Shown: in pieces, positions 11,647-23,729 of the stretch
Numbering within the stretch: the first letter of the stretch is position 1
Layout: the number at the start of each line of letters is the position of its first letter
Assembly: GCA_036346275.1 (NCBI GenBank)
Contig: CM070719.1
Span: 28,352,093 to 28,416,092, forward strand
DNA: 64,000 bases
From: Otatea glauca
Lineage: Eukaryota; Streptophyta; Magnoliopsida; Poales; Poaceae
Reading direction: 5' to 3'
Made by a program: the position numbers and the translations under genes
Notes under the pieces: model-generated
What the model saw: only the letters and a program-made list of their open reading frames with translations
Told to the model about the DNA's origin: nothing
Database searches by the model: none

Positions 11647-11990
11647 CACTATTACAGAACAACCAATCCTTGCCGGCATATCACTGCCGGTTAGGACTGA
11701 GCCGGCAGTGATAACGTATCTCTGCCGGTTCGAAAGTTAAGTTGGGGGGAGAACTTATCACTGCCGGTTCATGCAACCAACCGTTGTAAAAGCAAGATAT
11801 CACTGCCGCTTTGAGACAACAACCGGCAGAGATATATCACCGCCGGTCGTTCTTAAACCGCAGGATACTTGCATTTTCACCGCCGGGTTAAAGCGAGGAC
11901 CGGCAGTGATATTATCTTCCCGCGCAATATGTTTTTCGCACAAGATTGAGCTTATCACCGCCGGTTCGCGCAGAACCGCAGTGATAAGTC
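11647..11990. repeat. CACTA left end: TIR and subterminal repeat array
   Basis: About ten copies of an ATCACTGCCGGTT-like motif in both orientations (for example 11680, 11700, 11756, 11797, 11818, 11840, 11899 and 11954). These are the presumed binding sites for the element's TNPA-type protein. Confidence 0.85.
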
Positions 11991-12139
11991 TTTATATAAT
12001 CGAGACCTCGCCTCGAGCCGATCGAGCAAAGACAGAGGCGCCTGTCTTTGCTCGATTTGTAGATTGCAACGATCTGCTGCGAAAAATTTGTTAAAATTTG
12101 TATTGTGCTTCTTTTCGAGGTTAGTAATTTGATCTCTAT

Positions 12140-12515
12140 TTTTGTAAATAATAAAAAATTGCCACGTGGATTTTTACATATTGAAAAAAGGTGTATTTTC
12201 AAATGTTGAAATAATAAAAACTTGTTAGATGGATATTTACCTAATAAAAAAATGTTGATATATTTTAATGTACTGAAAGTATATCTTAAGTACTTACAAT
12301 TTTTTCCAAATTTGTAAATAATAAGGAATTGCAAGATGGATATTGACGCAATGAAAAAAAGATTGATATATTTTGATATAGTCTAAATATATCCTAACTA
12401 TTTACAATTATTTTCATTTTTTACAATACTAAAAAATTGCTATATGGATATTTACATAACGGAAAAAGGTTGATGTATTTTAATATAGTCAAAATTGCTA
12501 CATATGTTTTTAAAT
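12140..12515. repeat. AT-rich tandem repeat of about 110 bp in the CACTA 5' region
   Basis: A unit containing TAATAAAAAATTGC..ATGGATATTTACATAA.GAAAAAAG.TTGATATATTTTAATAT is repeated about four times, with starts near 12143, 12199, 12310 and 12420. The first copy is shortened. It lies between the subterminal array and the transposase start, where the promoter should be. Confidence 0.6.
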
Positions 12516-12584
12516 CTAATTGTTTACAATTATTTGTTATTTGCAATTATATGCGTATGTAATGTTTGATTTAATTAATTGTAG

Positions 12585-13910
12585 ATGGACCGAAGGTGGT
12601 TGTATGACACGGACCGTTGTGGGGCAGAGTTTTTTAATGGTGTGAGTTATTTTCTAAACGTGGCTGCGGCGCACAAGTCGAAGAATCTGGCGGACTACAT
12701 GTGCTGTCCATGCATTGACTGCAAAAATCGGTCGTTTTCTACCATAGAGTCGATCGCGCACACTTGCTTCAAGAGGTTTCAAGGTGGCTATACTGTTGGA
12801 CCAAGCACGGCGAAGATGAGATTGTACATGAAGGGCAACACATTATTGAAGATGACGGAGACAACGGTATGACGGCAGTTGAAGATACGTTTGTCGACAG
12901 CCACGACGAAGATCTGGATCAAATGTTGCGTGATGGGGAGGGAGACTTCACGAGTGAAAGAGAGTTTCAAAAGTTCCAACATATGGTACAGGACTCCACG
13001 ACACCATTGTACCCAGGCTGCAAGGAGGAGCACAAAATTGCGCACCGTGCTTACACTACTGCAGTTGAAGGCAAGCAATGGTTGGTCCGATAAGAGCTTC
13101 ACTGAGCTCTTATGTCTCTTGGGGGATTTGCTTCCAGAGGGTAACGTGTTGCCTACAAGTACGTACCGGGCCAAGCAGGTTGTTTGCCCGTTGGGATTGG
13201 AAGTACAAAGGATACACGCATGTCCAAACGATTGCATGTTGTATCGCAATGAGTTTGCGGACTTGGATGGCTGTGCTGTTTGCAAAGCAAAGCGGTATAA
13301 GGGCAACAATGATGACATCGATAATGAAGATGTCGGGGTGAAGCGTAAGAAGATGAGATCTCCCCGTAAGGTGGTGTGGTATTTTCCTATAATTCCCCGT
13401 CTGAATCGATTGTTTGCGAACAAAAGGCATGCCCAATTGCTACGATGGCACGCCAAGAGCGTAAGAACGATGGAATGCTCGGACACCACGACTACGTGCA
13501 ATGGAGGAACATCGACGTAAAATATAAGAAGCACTTTGCATATGATGTAAGGAATATAAGGTTCGGGTTGAGTACGGATGGGATGAATCCTTTCGTAACA
13601 TGAGCAATCGTCATAGCACTTGGCCGGTAACTCTATGTATCTACAACCTTCCTCCTTGGCTTTGTATGAAGCGGAAGTACATTATGATGCCACTATCGAT
13701 CCAAGGGCCCGAGCAACCCGCAACGATATCGATGTGTACCTCAAACCATTGGTTGAAGATCTTCTAATCTTGTGGAACGATGGAGTACGGGTATGGGATG
13801 AGTATAAAAGAGAGAACTTTATCCTACGCGCATTGTTGTTCGTAACCATCAATGATTACCCTGCCCTTGGTAACCTGTCGGGACAGACGACAAAAGGATT
13901 CAAGATATGA
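12585..13910 (+). pseudogene. TNP2-type CACTA transposase (TNPD), frameshifted and truncated
   Basis: It starts MDRRWLYDTDRC at 12585 and continues with the N-terminal transposase-associated domain, with its CPC.DC zinc-like motif (CCPCIDCKN). The reading then shifts frame near 12780 and again near 13060. The TNP2 core follows with LLCLLGDLLPEGNVLPTS, CPLGLEVQRIHACPNDCMLY and CAVCKAKRYK. After further shifts come FGLSTDGMNPF, STWPV...IYNLPPWLCMK, IDVYLKPLVEDLLILWNDGV and TINDYPALGNLSGQTTKGFKI. The protein then stops at 13908-13910, where family members go on through a CxxC and several hundred more residues. At least three frameshifts and loss of the C-terminal half make it inactive. Confidence 0.88.
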
Positions 13911-14429
13911 TGATTTATATATGTTCGGATATTAATGAAGACATCTTAATCCTGTCGGTTTGTCCTTGGGAATGAGACGAAAAGCCCTAGAGGGAATGAC
14001 ACTTCACCAAACTCCTGGTAGGTTAGGGCACTTCGCCATGTGACCTTCTCAGGGTAGGAGGTGAAGTACCCTAAGGGGCCACCCCACTCATTAGTCCATA
14101 CTGAGCGAGGTTGGGTGCGCTTCTATCCCACTAAATGCTTATGGGGGTGCCCTCACAGATCGGATTATTAAGCCTTATGCCCTATGCACACGGGAGCGCC
14201 CTAGGATTAAGAGAGTACAATTATAAAGAGTCTGTAATGACATAATTATAAAGAAAAATGAAAGAGAGCAACACTTCAACTGACCATTCTCAATTTCAAG
14301 TAGTTCTCTACAATATTAATGTAAAGATGTACATGTGTATGTATCCTGGGATATGTAAACATCCTTTCACGGGATTAACTTTAATGTCAATCCTCATTTG
14401 TATGTGTATTTCAAAAGTGACCTTGTTAA
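13911..14429. other. Unassigned spacer inside the CACTA element
   Basis: No coding similarity is recognised. The block 13940-14220 is GC-richer than its surroundings and holds an imperfect inverted repeat around CACTTCGCC / GGTGAAGTACC (about 14028-14075). It may be a small foreign insertion that replaced the transposase C-terminus, or ordinary intergenic sequence. Confidence 0.35.
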
Positions 14430-16385
14430 TTGGAAATTTTCAACAAACTTGCTAGGAATGGCCTCCGACGAAGGACAAGTGCCGGAGGGAGTGGGCCCTC
14501 AAATATGGACGAAGGAGGAAGGGGTAGCCCGAATAATAGCCCAACGTCCTACCTGAACCTGCAGGATCCAGCCATGGACCAACCTGACGATACTCACGTA
14601 AGCGAGGTAAAGTTTTAGTACACTGTGGTTCCCAAAACATGGTAGGCCCAGACGACTAATAATTTAGAAGATCAATTTGTAGGCTCAGGCGTCTGATCAA
14701 CGAAGGCAGCGCGCAAGTCGTGGTCCGAACAAGATGCCTAAGGGAATTTTTAACATAGTGGAGCTCTCGCAATGGGAACCTGCTATACCGAGTCATCATT
14801 GGGGCCAGACAGACAGCTGCGGGGTTATTGCTAGGGATGATGTGCCCATCAGCTATAGATCATGGATTGGCCGTGAGGTGACCAATGGGTGGTACCTAAT
14901 GAGCTGAAGAACTCTTTATGGGACAAGCTGAAACAAGTTTTCCAGTTCCCCCAAGGGACCGAGCTGGCTGCAAAGAAACGAGCACTCTGCATCATGTGCA
15001 CTGCGTGGAAGAATTGGAAGACAAAGCTAAACAAGAATTATGTGAAAAGAATGAAACGCCGAATTTTGACACGCACCCAAAGTTAAGGGAGTTCGGGATG
15101 AATTTGTGGCGTATAAGAGGTCCAAGAAGCTCACATAGTAAGTGAAAGGAACAAAGCAAACGCGGATAAGAATATTCACCCTCACTGCACTAGGAGCAGG
15201 AGGGTACGTGAAGAAAATACAAGCATGGGATCGGTCCGAACAAGAAATGACCCGCAAGGGTATAATTCCGCAACGGCCGCTTTAACCGAAAGATCAAGCC
15301 TTTGGTTGCTTGGGAGGGGTGCTTCTATCTCCGATGATGGCGCTTAAGCTTCGTAACCGATAGAGAGCAGGAAGTGTTGCGCAGAATCACGGATGCTCAC
15401 TCGCGATCTTCCCAAGGATCTTTCGCGCCACGAAGGGAGAATGACGAGCTAACCATAGCCCTTGGTAACAAGGAGCATCCAGTCGCACTGCAGGAGTTGG
15501 TTTGGTCACGTGGAAAGAAGCCTTCCCGCAGACGCATAGATGTACAAACGCTCAAAGAGATTAAGAGAAGATCAACTGGAACGCCGATAAAAGATGCTTT
15601 ATCACGAGCGCTAGAGGAACAAAGATCGGAACTAGATAAGGCCGTGGAGCAAGCCGTGTAAAGCTCTCACTCACGACCGCCACCGGTGAAAGCCCCGAGC
15701 TCATCGGTCCGGTGCTCGTAAGAGCATTGCAAGCGCCCACTGTGGATTCCTTAAGAGCATGGATGCGTTTTCCGTGGATGACATCAAAGAACCGACACCG
15801 TGCAAGCTACATTTGGCCGCACATGGCATTACCATAAAGGTGGCCGAGGCGGGCTTGGCCATGCCAGAGTCACGGACTTTGCATCGCCGCCCGATACCGC
15901 AGGATTCGCCAGGTCGAAGTGGGCGGTGTCGTCCGTCAATACCGAAAAATGGAGGTAGAGATCATTGGCAGGATGGGAACAAAAGCTAGGAGAAAACGTG
16001 AATGGCTTCCTCGCGTGGCGCAAGAGCTTGATTAAGTTTGGCTCGGACGATGAGGGCGACGACGATGATGATCACCGCACTTCCACACGAGACCTCCCGC
16101 CCTTCTCGCCGCCAACCGGAAAAGTCTAACTCCTCCGCCGGCACCAACCGAAAAAGCCCGACTCCTCCGCCAAAAGCTCAGAAGAATCGAACAACGGGAA
16201 CATCTCGGCGATCGGCACCGTCCTCGAAGAAATCTCAACCATCCGTGAACCGGGACAACCACAAAAGAAACTATCACCGACATGACCGAGGAAGAGCGGA
16301 AAAATCATGTAACCGCTGCGTAGCATCTCACTTTAAAAAGGTGCCATCAAGTAAGAAGACTAAAGTTGATCTTGTGCGCAAAAGT
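14430..16385 (+). pseudogene. Second CACTA gene: PF03004-like transposase region plus DUF8039-like region
   Basis: Exon-like segments begin with an RRTSAGGSGPS linker at 14460. From about 14700 to 15140 follow SRGPNKMPKG, GVIARDDVPISYRSW and a lysine-rich stretch ending in DEFVAYKRSKKLT, the layout of the plant transposase family PF03004. The next exon (15374-15661) carries LRRITDAHS, GNKEHPVALQELVWSRGKK and ALEEQRSELDKAVEQA. A DUF8039-like piece follows at about 15790-15960 (PTPCKLHLAAHGITIKVAEAGLA) with an acidic/proline-rich linker to 16260. Stops and frame changes are scattered through it (for example near 14906 and 15662). It would correspond to the DNA-binding accessory protein of CACTA elements. 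Exon borders are approximate. Confidence 0.65.
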
Positions 16386-16539
16386 TTTTCTTGAGTATGG
16401 CAAAAGTGCAAAAGACGGGCAGCTTCAACCTTGCAAAATATCGGACTACGAGCGCATATCCGTAAAGCAAGATTTGCAGCGGCTAGTGCCGACACGTTAA
16501 AGCGGGATGCTCAAGCGGATGATGTTCAAGTAGATGCTC

Positions 16540-17695
16540 GCGCAAGGTCTCGTGGAAGTTTGTTATGGGAAAACCGCTGGTTGAACCACTCATTTCGACA
16601 ACCTTACAACTCAATCTGCGGCGCGTCCATCGATGGTACATGCAAAGATCCAACGATGGTATGGAGGCGTTCCCGATCGGATACACGAGCAAGATTTTCA
16701 CAATGGGGATAACATCCGCTGGGTTCTTTTCACTGAGTGTATATGTTGTACCAAAGAAGATGCCCCGGACGTGAACATACTTAGACTATGGACTTTGTAA
16801 GTCCACAAGATATCGTTGAGCATTTCATCTTGTTTAATTGCATCTCTAACTTCTTTCTTATGTAGAATGGAGGCACGGACATGTAAAAGAAATAACAATG
16901 ACAATCTAGCATTCCTAGATCCGGCTCGTCAACGAGAAACTTGTGAACGATAATCCAAAGTTCGTTGAAGACTATTTATTTAATACTTTTTGAAGCCGCA
17001 ATACAAAACCTCGTACTTTTACCCTATAACTTCAAGCACGATCTCGACTTCTAATATCGTTTTACTATTTTTGCGTAACACGCACGATGTGGGAGTAATT
17101 AACTACGTTGACATATATGTGCAGGTTTCATCGGGTCCTCCTCGTCATCCAGTTAGATGCTAGCAGGATTTTTGTCTTGGACTCCAGGAGAAAACAAACT
17201 AATCTGTACCAAGACCTTTGGGACATGCTGAACAGGTAAACTCGATCGTTGCGTTATTACTCTAGCAAAATTCCATTCTATTGCATTCAAGTTTAATTAC
17301 TACTCAAAATCATTCACGTGGCTTTCTTGCGATCTGCAAGAAAAGTGTTCGGTATCGTCCATACCGGAAAATTTTTGAAATAATAAATGACTTCCCATGC
17401 ATGAAGCAGGAACCCGGAAACAATTTATGTGCATTCTATGTATGTACAAATATGCATTCAATTGTCACGAGAGTGTCGGCTATAACGAAGCCATGGTGCG
17501 TAATTACACTTTGATGCCCTTTTTATTTAACAAATATCATCATTAAGTAACTTCCTTTTTGTTCAAAAACAGCGCCCAAAGCGAGAACCAATAAGTTATT
17601 CTCGATGAAATTATAGCAATTCAAGAACAGATCGCCGGATTCATTCATGATGAGATCATCAATCCAAACGGCGAGTTCCACGAGTAGCCTCATCG
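16540..17695 (+). pseudogene. Ulp1-type (C48) protease domain of the CACTA element, triad residues still present
   Basis: Recognisable blocks are VMGKPLVEPLI followed by R.VHRWYM (16565-16645), the conserved ULP N-part. Next come FHRVLLVIQLDASRIFVLDSRR (17126-17190) with the catalytic His in FHR (family FHW) and Asp in LDS (17180-17182), then KQEPGNNLCAFYVC (17404-17442) with the nucleophile Cys codon at 17428-17430. AIQEQIAGFIHDEIINPNGEFHE follows at about 17620-17685. Introns lie between the blocks. Frame is lost between about 16900 and 17100, so the gene is probably dead, but unlike the copy at 3985-5239 the His/Asp/Cys set is kept. Such cargo is known in plant CACTA (and Mutator-type) elements; its role in transposition is unclear. 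Confidence 0.72.
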
Positions 17696-17959
17696 CCCTC
17701 ATTCCTACGGCCTAGACGCGTGACATGTCTACTTCGACTCATTGTAAAATCAAAGCAAACGGGATGACATGTAGTCGAGCTACATTGTAAAAGCAAATTA
17801 TGTGATGCGTAATTTAATATATTTGAATTATGATTTTAACGATGCTTAGTCGATACATGCATATATTTGAATTATGATTTGAACGATGCTTCATATACTA
17901 ACATATGGACATCGTAAACAATTATATAAATATATATATATATATTGCACGAAAAATAT

Positions 17960-18340
17960 GCAAGATTGTCACCGCGGTTCTTGAGAAAACCGGCAGTGAT
18001 ATGTATATATCTTTGTTGGATTATGGTACAACTTTGGCGATTGCTAGTACAATATCCTCGCGGTTGTAGATATAACCGGCAGTGATAATCCTTATCACCG
18101 CCGGATTTTGGTTTGATCCGCAGTGATAGTCCTTATCACCGCCGGATTTTGGTTTGATCCGGCAGTGATAGTCAATATCACTGCCGGTTGTAGGTAGAAC
18201 CGCGGTGATAATCTTATCACCGCCGGTTCTCGAGCGGCAGTGATAATCTCGAGTATCACTGCCGACCAATCATCACTGCGCCAATGACCGGCAGTGATGG
18301 GGTTTTGGAACCGGCAGTGATGTGCTGTTCTGTAGTAGTG
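17960..18340. repeat. CACTA right end: subterminal repeat array and TIR
   Basis: At least a dozen ATCACTGCCGGTT / AACCGGCAGTGAT units between 17968 and 18322, several in head-to-head pairs with different spacers, ending in TGTTCTGTAGTAGTG. Some units within 18078-18180 are near-identical local duplications. Confidence 0.88.
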
Positions 18341-19806
18341 ATTAGTTATGCTATTTTGAAGTCTGCTGTCCAGTGTGGTAGCAGATTGGGTTTCAGGGCT
18401 AAAGATGAAAGGCTAAATGTTTTATTTGAGAGAATTGGTTAGCATGTTTTTAGTGGGTAATTTTTAGTAGTTTCATAAAGTTCTTGGTCCCTGAGGTTTG
18501 GTTTATAAGGGTGGAACTTATAACCTTTAAACCATCGGGACAGCAAAGGGGCGGTTTTGTTCGCTGAGCGAGAAATGAATAAAATTGGAGTAGGGCGTAA
18601 GTTCGATGTCGCTAAACTTATTACATGTGCTGTGATTGCATTGTGTTGAGATGTATGCAATTTACTTTTAGGTGGTGTGACTTCAGGAGTGGCCTCAACC
18701 TTGCGCCACTCCGCTCCTTGTGGTTAAGGCAAGTGTTTTGGAATGGGTAGTGTGTGGTAGGAAATTGTTAGAGATGTTGAGTGTGCCATGGACTAGTTGA
18801 TGAGTGGTTTGTTATGTTGATGCTTATGTGATGAACGAGTAACTGATAGATTAATTTGCTATGTCTAATGTTAACCAGGATATGATGACTTGATTCATAG
18901 TAATGCTATGCCAAGATGAGATAAAATTGTTGTACATGTTGTTTTGGGTTACTAGTACATGTTGCATTCATGGCATGAAATCGCCAGTAGCGGTGAGAAA
19001 GTCCTAACTAGTCCGTAAAGCCGGTGAGAAAGTTATGACTAATCCGGAGAGCCATAGAGTAAGTCCTACATCGTGATTTCATTCACCGTGGCGAATGGAA
19101 GCGAGGAGTAGGCACCCTCCATCTACGGATGGAAGGGGAAGAGGGTGCACACCGACGGTGTGCACTCACTATCTGGTATACACCTTTGAGAGGACATGTG
19201 CATCGCATGGCATTGCATCTTATTCAAGGAGATGAGTACGAATTGTTAACGATATTATGAATATGAAAATGATGAATATGTTGTTGTTGTTGCTAAATGA
19301 TTCTTTCACTCATTTCATTATGATTCTTGAGTTTTAAACTCACTCTTGTGTTTAATGTTGTTTTTTTAGGTACCAAAAGTCGGCATGCGGGATAAGGGAT
19401 TAGCTACACCTCCTCACGTAGCATTTCACTTTAGGCAATGTTATAAGTTACGATTTGAATTCTTGGATATAAGTAAAGGCCATGAAACTTGTTAAATGGT
19501 CAATTGGAGTGCTTAAATCTCTCGTTGGGTTCGTTTTTTTTTGTAGTGAGATTGGAACTGTTAGTATGAGATTTTGTGGATGTTACATTTATGTTCATTG
19601 CTTCTTTAGATGCTTTATATATTGATATTACTTGCCGGGATGGTAACGTTGCTAAATTCATGATAAAAACAGATGTTATGTTCTTGAATTTTCGGTATTA
19701 GCAATTGGTAACCTTGCTGGAATTTAGCTTGTTTTGGGATATTTAATTGTTGTAGTTTCTATGTTTGGTAGCATTCGGGCATGATAGATGCCGGTGTTAT
19801 TCTGAT

Positions 19807-19818
19807 TGGTATCAGAGC
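19807..19818 (+). other. Primer binding site, initiator tRNA-Met type
   Basis: TGGTATCAGAGC, complementary to the 3' end of plant initiator tRNA-Met, placed a few bases after the end of the 5' LTR. Confidence 0.85.
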
Positions 19819-22800
19819 GGGCTTTAGGTCCGTGGTGTGAAATTGGAAAATTACTCTAGAGTGAACTAAAATTTTGATTTGAGAAATTAGAAACTTGGCT
19901 TAGGTATATATTCTTTAAAATTTGGCCATAGGATATTAATCTTAAAATTTGATATAGGTTGGTTAACTAATTTAAAACTTGACACACTCTGATGCACAGT
20001 AGAAAGGGTATGGGTAATCATTGCATTACGCTTTAATATCTTATTTGAGATTTGATGATTTATATGTGTTGAACATGATGGTGTTATGATGATGTATATT
20101 GCTATGATTATGATTGAGTGGCTTGAAGGAATGTGATTATGTGAATTAGATGTGCTGAAGGGTTTCAGTGGTTGTCTGCGTGGTCGTGGTAGAGGCCATG
20201 GTTGTCTGCGTGGTCATGGTAGAGGCCTTAGTTGTGGGTGTGGTTGGGTAGAGCCACCACCTAAGGTTTAGGAACCCCTCGTATGGGAGAGTTGTTGTCT
20301 ATGTATGTCTTAGATCGGAGAGTTTGTTGAGAAGGTTGCTTTCATTATATCTTCAATGGTCGGAGACAAAGAGAAAGTGTTTAGTGAATGAGTCTTTATC
20401 GGTTGTTATTACTACCGTTCTAGCAATTGGCTTTATTGGTTAATGTTGGTTGTTTTCGTCAAAAAAAGAATTTTTGCCTTTTGTATGTGTATATCGGTTT
20501 CGCGCTTAAAAGAAGTTGCTGTTTTTTTAGCAGAACTTAAGTTCTAAGGGTTTATGCTTTCTGCCTTTATTAGAAAATGGAGTAGATGATCGCTTGGTTT
20601 TTCTTTTGGTGAAAAAGAATACCATTGCAACCATCTTCTTTCATGGAAGTTTTAAATTTTGAGATTTGTCTTGAAGTGCTTTTGCATGTCAAAGTTTGGT
20701 CTTGTCATCTTGTGATTTGATAGTCGAGTTCCGTTGTGAAATATGGTTGGGTTTTCTGAAAAAAAATGATGTAAATAAAGTAAGTAATCATGTGACTAAG
20801 CTAATTTGTCAGTAGTAAGAAGTATTGTTTAGCATGTTATATAGAATGTATTTGTGCAACTTATAGAATGAAGTTTTTCTTTATTAACTTGTGAGTTGAA
20901 TCAATTAATTGTAGTTGTTATCTTCCATTTAAAACTAAATAACCCTCTACTATCATGGATTATGCTATAGTGAGTAATGATTAAATGTGTTCTTGTCCAT
21001 GCTTGAGAATCGTTGCTTTACTTAAAAAAAATTGGGGTCACACCCTGTTATTTCTAGGGTAGGTGACCAATGAGAATGTTTAAAACTTTAAATTTTGATG
21101 TGTAGTTAGAACATTGAAATGATGTAATCTACTGTTATTGTTAAAGTAAATTTGGTAGTTGTTAAAAGACATTCTAATATAAGCTATTGGTAGAGACATT
21201 TAATTGTGTTAGTAGATGGTCATAAAGTGAATATTGATTAGAGTCATTTTATGTGTCGCTGCGAATTATTAAAATAATTGGAAATATGAAATCATGTTCC
21301 CTTGATGCTAATACAAATCGCGATTGAAAATGTATAGAATTTTCTATTTGATGAAGTTTTTAGGACAATGTGATGGTGTAAAGTACTGGAGTTTGTTGGA
21401 CTTTGTTGCTAAGTGATAATTTTTTTTAATGTATCAATGGAATGATTAATCCATGTTGTCATCAAAGAATGAGGAAACATAGAATGATTGTCATAGCGTT
21501 TGATTTTACCCTTAGCGAATGACTATCTTAAATCCATTCTTATGATATATGTTGCGTAAAGATAATATTTAATTGTTGGAGTCGTTAATTGATCGAATAA
21601 GTTTTTCTTTTATTGAGATGTCAACTTATGGGTTGTATGAAATTTTTATGTTGATTATGTTGAAATTTTTGTTGAAAAAATATGTCTTAAACTTGGTATA
21701 GGAAGGTGTGTGATTGATGACTTGTTGTGGTTTGTAGAACAAAAGAAAATGTTGATGCACTATCTTGTGCTGAATTAACTATCAGGTTGAATGTGCTAAA
21801 AGTATTGACATCTTTCTCTTTGATGATCATGATGAGGTAGACATGGTTTGATGTGTTATGATATGCATCATAAATTTTAGTTATAATTACTAGAGAATGT
21901 AATTAAAGGAAGAATTGATTTTGTGAATTATGCTTAGTCCCGATGGGGTTTCTTAACTGTAAATTGTGAATGTTAAAACCTTTAAGGGTAAGCGTATTAG
22001 AATACTAGGGATGGTAGGATTGAGGTGAATCCTCTTTTAAAGGTATGAATTAAATTGTTCATATAGTCTTTTGGATGAATGTCTTTTGCTAAGGCATTCT
22101 ATATTATGTGCATTAGATCTTCCTCAGATTAGAGTTAATGTTGCCAAACCGCAGAGTTAACTTTGAGGTTTCAAAATGAGAATGAAATAGAGAATAATTA
22201 TGAAGTGATCTGTTGATGGTTTTGAAATGATTTATTTCATTGATCAACGCCATTCATCTATCTTTGCTAAGAGCTCCAGCTTAAGATATGATTGGGAATT
22301 CATATTTAAAGTTGTATGACTAGATTGCGCTCTTTAGCGCATAAATTAAGCCATTTTGGTATTATCGTTAAAGCAAATAACCGAACCAATGTAATGTTTG
22401 AAAGTTCTAATTGAAAATGTTTGTATCTCTAGTTCAACTAGAGTTATATTTATTTGAAATATGCGTGGTGAAGTGGTTTTCTATTGGGAAATGTGTTTCA
22501 CTTTCTCATGAGAGAAAATATGATGGTTGTGTGGAAGTGGTTTGATTCCATGATCGGTTTTCTTTCTTTTTTTGAAATGATTTGCTTTGGTAAAAGAGAT
22601 GATTTGTTCTGGTAAAAGTGATATGCATCCACAAAAGATTTATGCAGTGTTTCTCTTTTAAATTGATTTTTTTCCCTATGTGAATTTCAGCGCCTTGGTT
22701 TTAAGGTGATGAAGTGGTTTATATTGATAAAGAGAATCGAGATTTCATTTTCGTTCTAGCATGGGAAAAGAAACGGAATGATCATGAAATTTTTGTTGAA

Positions 22801-23717
22801 GTACAGAAGGGATTGTATTCTTTGTCCTTGTTCGTTGAGTGAAAGAATGTGGGCGAGACCTTTATGGAAATAGAAGCCAAGCGTGGGTTGCTAACAACCC
22901 AAGATCCTAGCCTTTGTTATTTGTTGATCCTTGATGGTTTTGAGTAGTGAGTAATGGGGTTTTCGTGTCTCGGTTTGGAGCTTGTTTAAGCTTTAAAAGT
23001 TGACCACTAGGAAGTGGGTGTAATTAATTTTCCATTTCGGTAGTGTGTCGAATATTTGGTGACGTTGGATGTAGCTATTGTTATAATATTCAAAAGTGAA
23101 TGGTTCATTGTGATCTTTTTTTATTTCTTGGGTAGTTGTCCTTCTGAGCATGGTAGGCGTACAAAAGATAGAGTAAAATTTTTATATTACGAATTTGTGG
23201 TGGAAAAAAAATGTGCCATAGTGGGAGTTTCTTTTCGATGGTAATGATCCTTTGGTTAAAAGATTAAAAATTGAGAGAGGAAATCTTTGATTTGGTTCCG
23301 GGGTACCAGTTTGGAACTCAGAGGTTCATGTCGGCGTATGATTTTGAGAAAGGGACCCATCGTTTGGATCATTCTAAATTCTTGTGTGGGATGCAACGTG
23401 TTTCTTTGTTAAGAAAAATCTTGCAGAATCTCGATCACGAGGTTTTCGTAGAGTTGTTGGTTGCTAACCCTAGGCACCTTGCCTTTGAGTCCTACCTAGG
23501 GTGGAAATTTGGGGGAGTCAAAGCGGTATTGAAGCATTAAGCGTCAAAGTATGTTATAGTGATTTGGTCGCTTCTGTATGATTGGGAAGCAACTTAGGAG
23601 TTGGAGTCTCACATGCGTGAGAAGTATCCTCAGTTGTTCACTTCAGGTATGTGACGAGATTCATTCCCTTGTTTTATTTGTCGCTTAGTGGCATGCCCAG
23701 CATTCGGGTCGAACTGT
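19819..23717 (+). pseudogene. Interior of the gypsy element with decayed gag-pol relics
   Basis: Most of this 3.9 kb is AT-rich with stops in every frame. Two relics can be read. Near 20170-20260 is a Gly/Arg repeat (CLRGRGRGHG, CLRGHGRG) like the N-terminus of many gypsy gag proteins. At 23271-23650 pol C-terminal sequence includes an open frame with VPGYQFGTQRFMSAYDFEKG, then VIWSLLYDWEAT and ELESHMREKYPQLF, the tail of an integrase region with a chromodomain-like EATWE.E..LR..YP.LF pattern. Between these no protease, reverse transcriptase or integrase core is recognisable. So the element descends from an autonomous gypsy element, most likely of the chromovirus group. Confidence 0.6.
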
Positions 23718-23729
23718 TAAGGGGAAGAA
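23718..23729 (+). other. Polypurine tract
   Basis: AAGGGGAAGAA directly before the TG of the 3' LTR, the plus-strand primer site. Confidence 0.8.

Larger units (their letters stand above)
11647..18340 (+). mobile_element. Complete CACTA (En/Spm) transposon with coding relics, 6.7 kb
   Basis: The left end CACTATTACAGAACA and the right end TGTTCTGTAGTAGTG are inverted repeats with one mismatch. The 3-bp target duplication ATT is perfect (11644-11646, 18341-18343), and the empty site is preserved in the 3' LTR at about 24496-24501. Both ends carry dense ATCACTGCCGGTT-type subterminal repeats. Inside, in order on the plus strand, are a TNP2 transposase relic, a second gene with a PF03004-like transposase region and a DUF8039-like region, and a Ulp1-type protease. 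Confidence 0.95.
10873..19800 (+). repeat. 5' LTR, split by a CACTA insertion
   Basis: Starts TGAAATATATAAAA (3' LTR: TGTAATATCTAAAA), so the first bases are slightly changed. The halves 10873-11646 and 18344-19800 match 23730-24499 and 24499-25953 closely. The last bases are worn: GCCGGTGTTAT against GCCGGGATGTTACA in the 3' LTR. Confidence 0.88.

Noticed and set aside
11647..18340. Regular spaced repeats as a CRISPR-like array
   Set aside because: Units occur in both orientations with irregular spacers at the ends of a CACTA element in a plant nuclear genome; they are subterminal transposon motifs.
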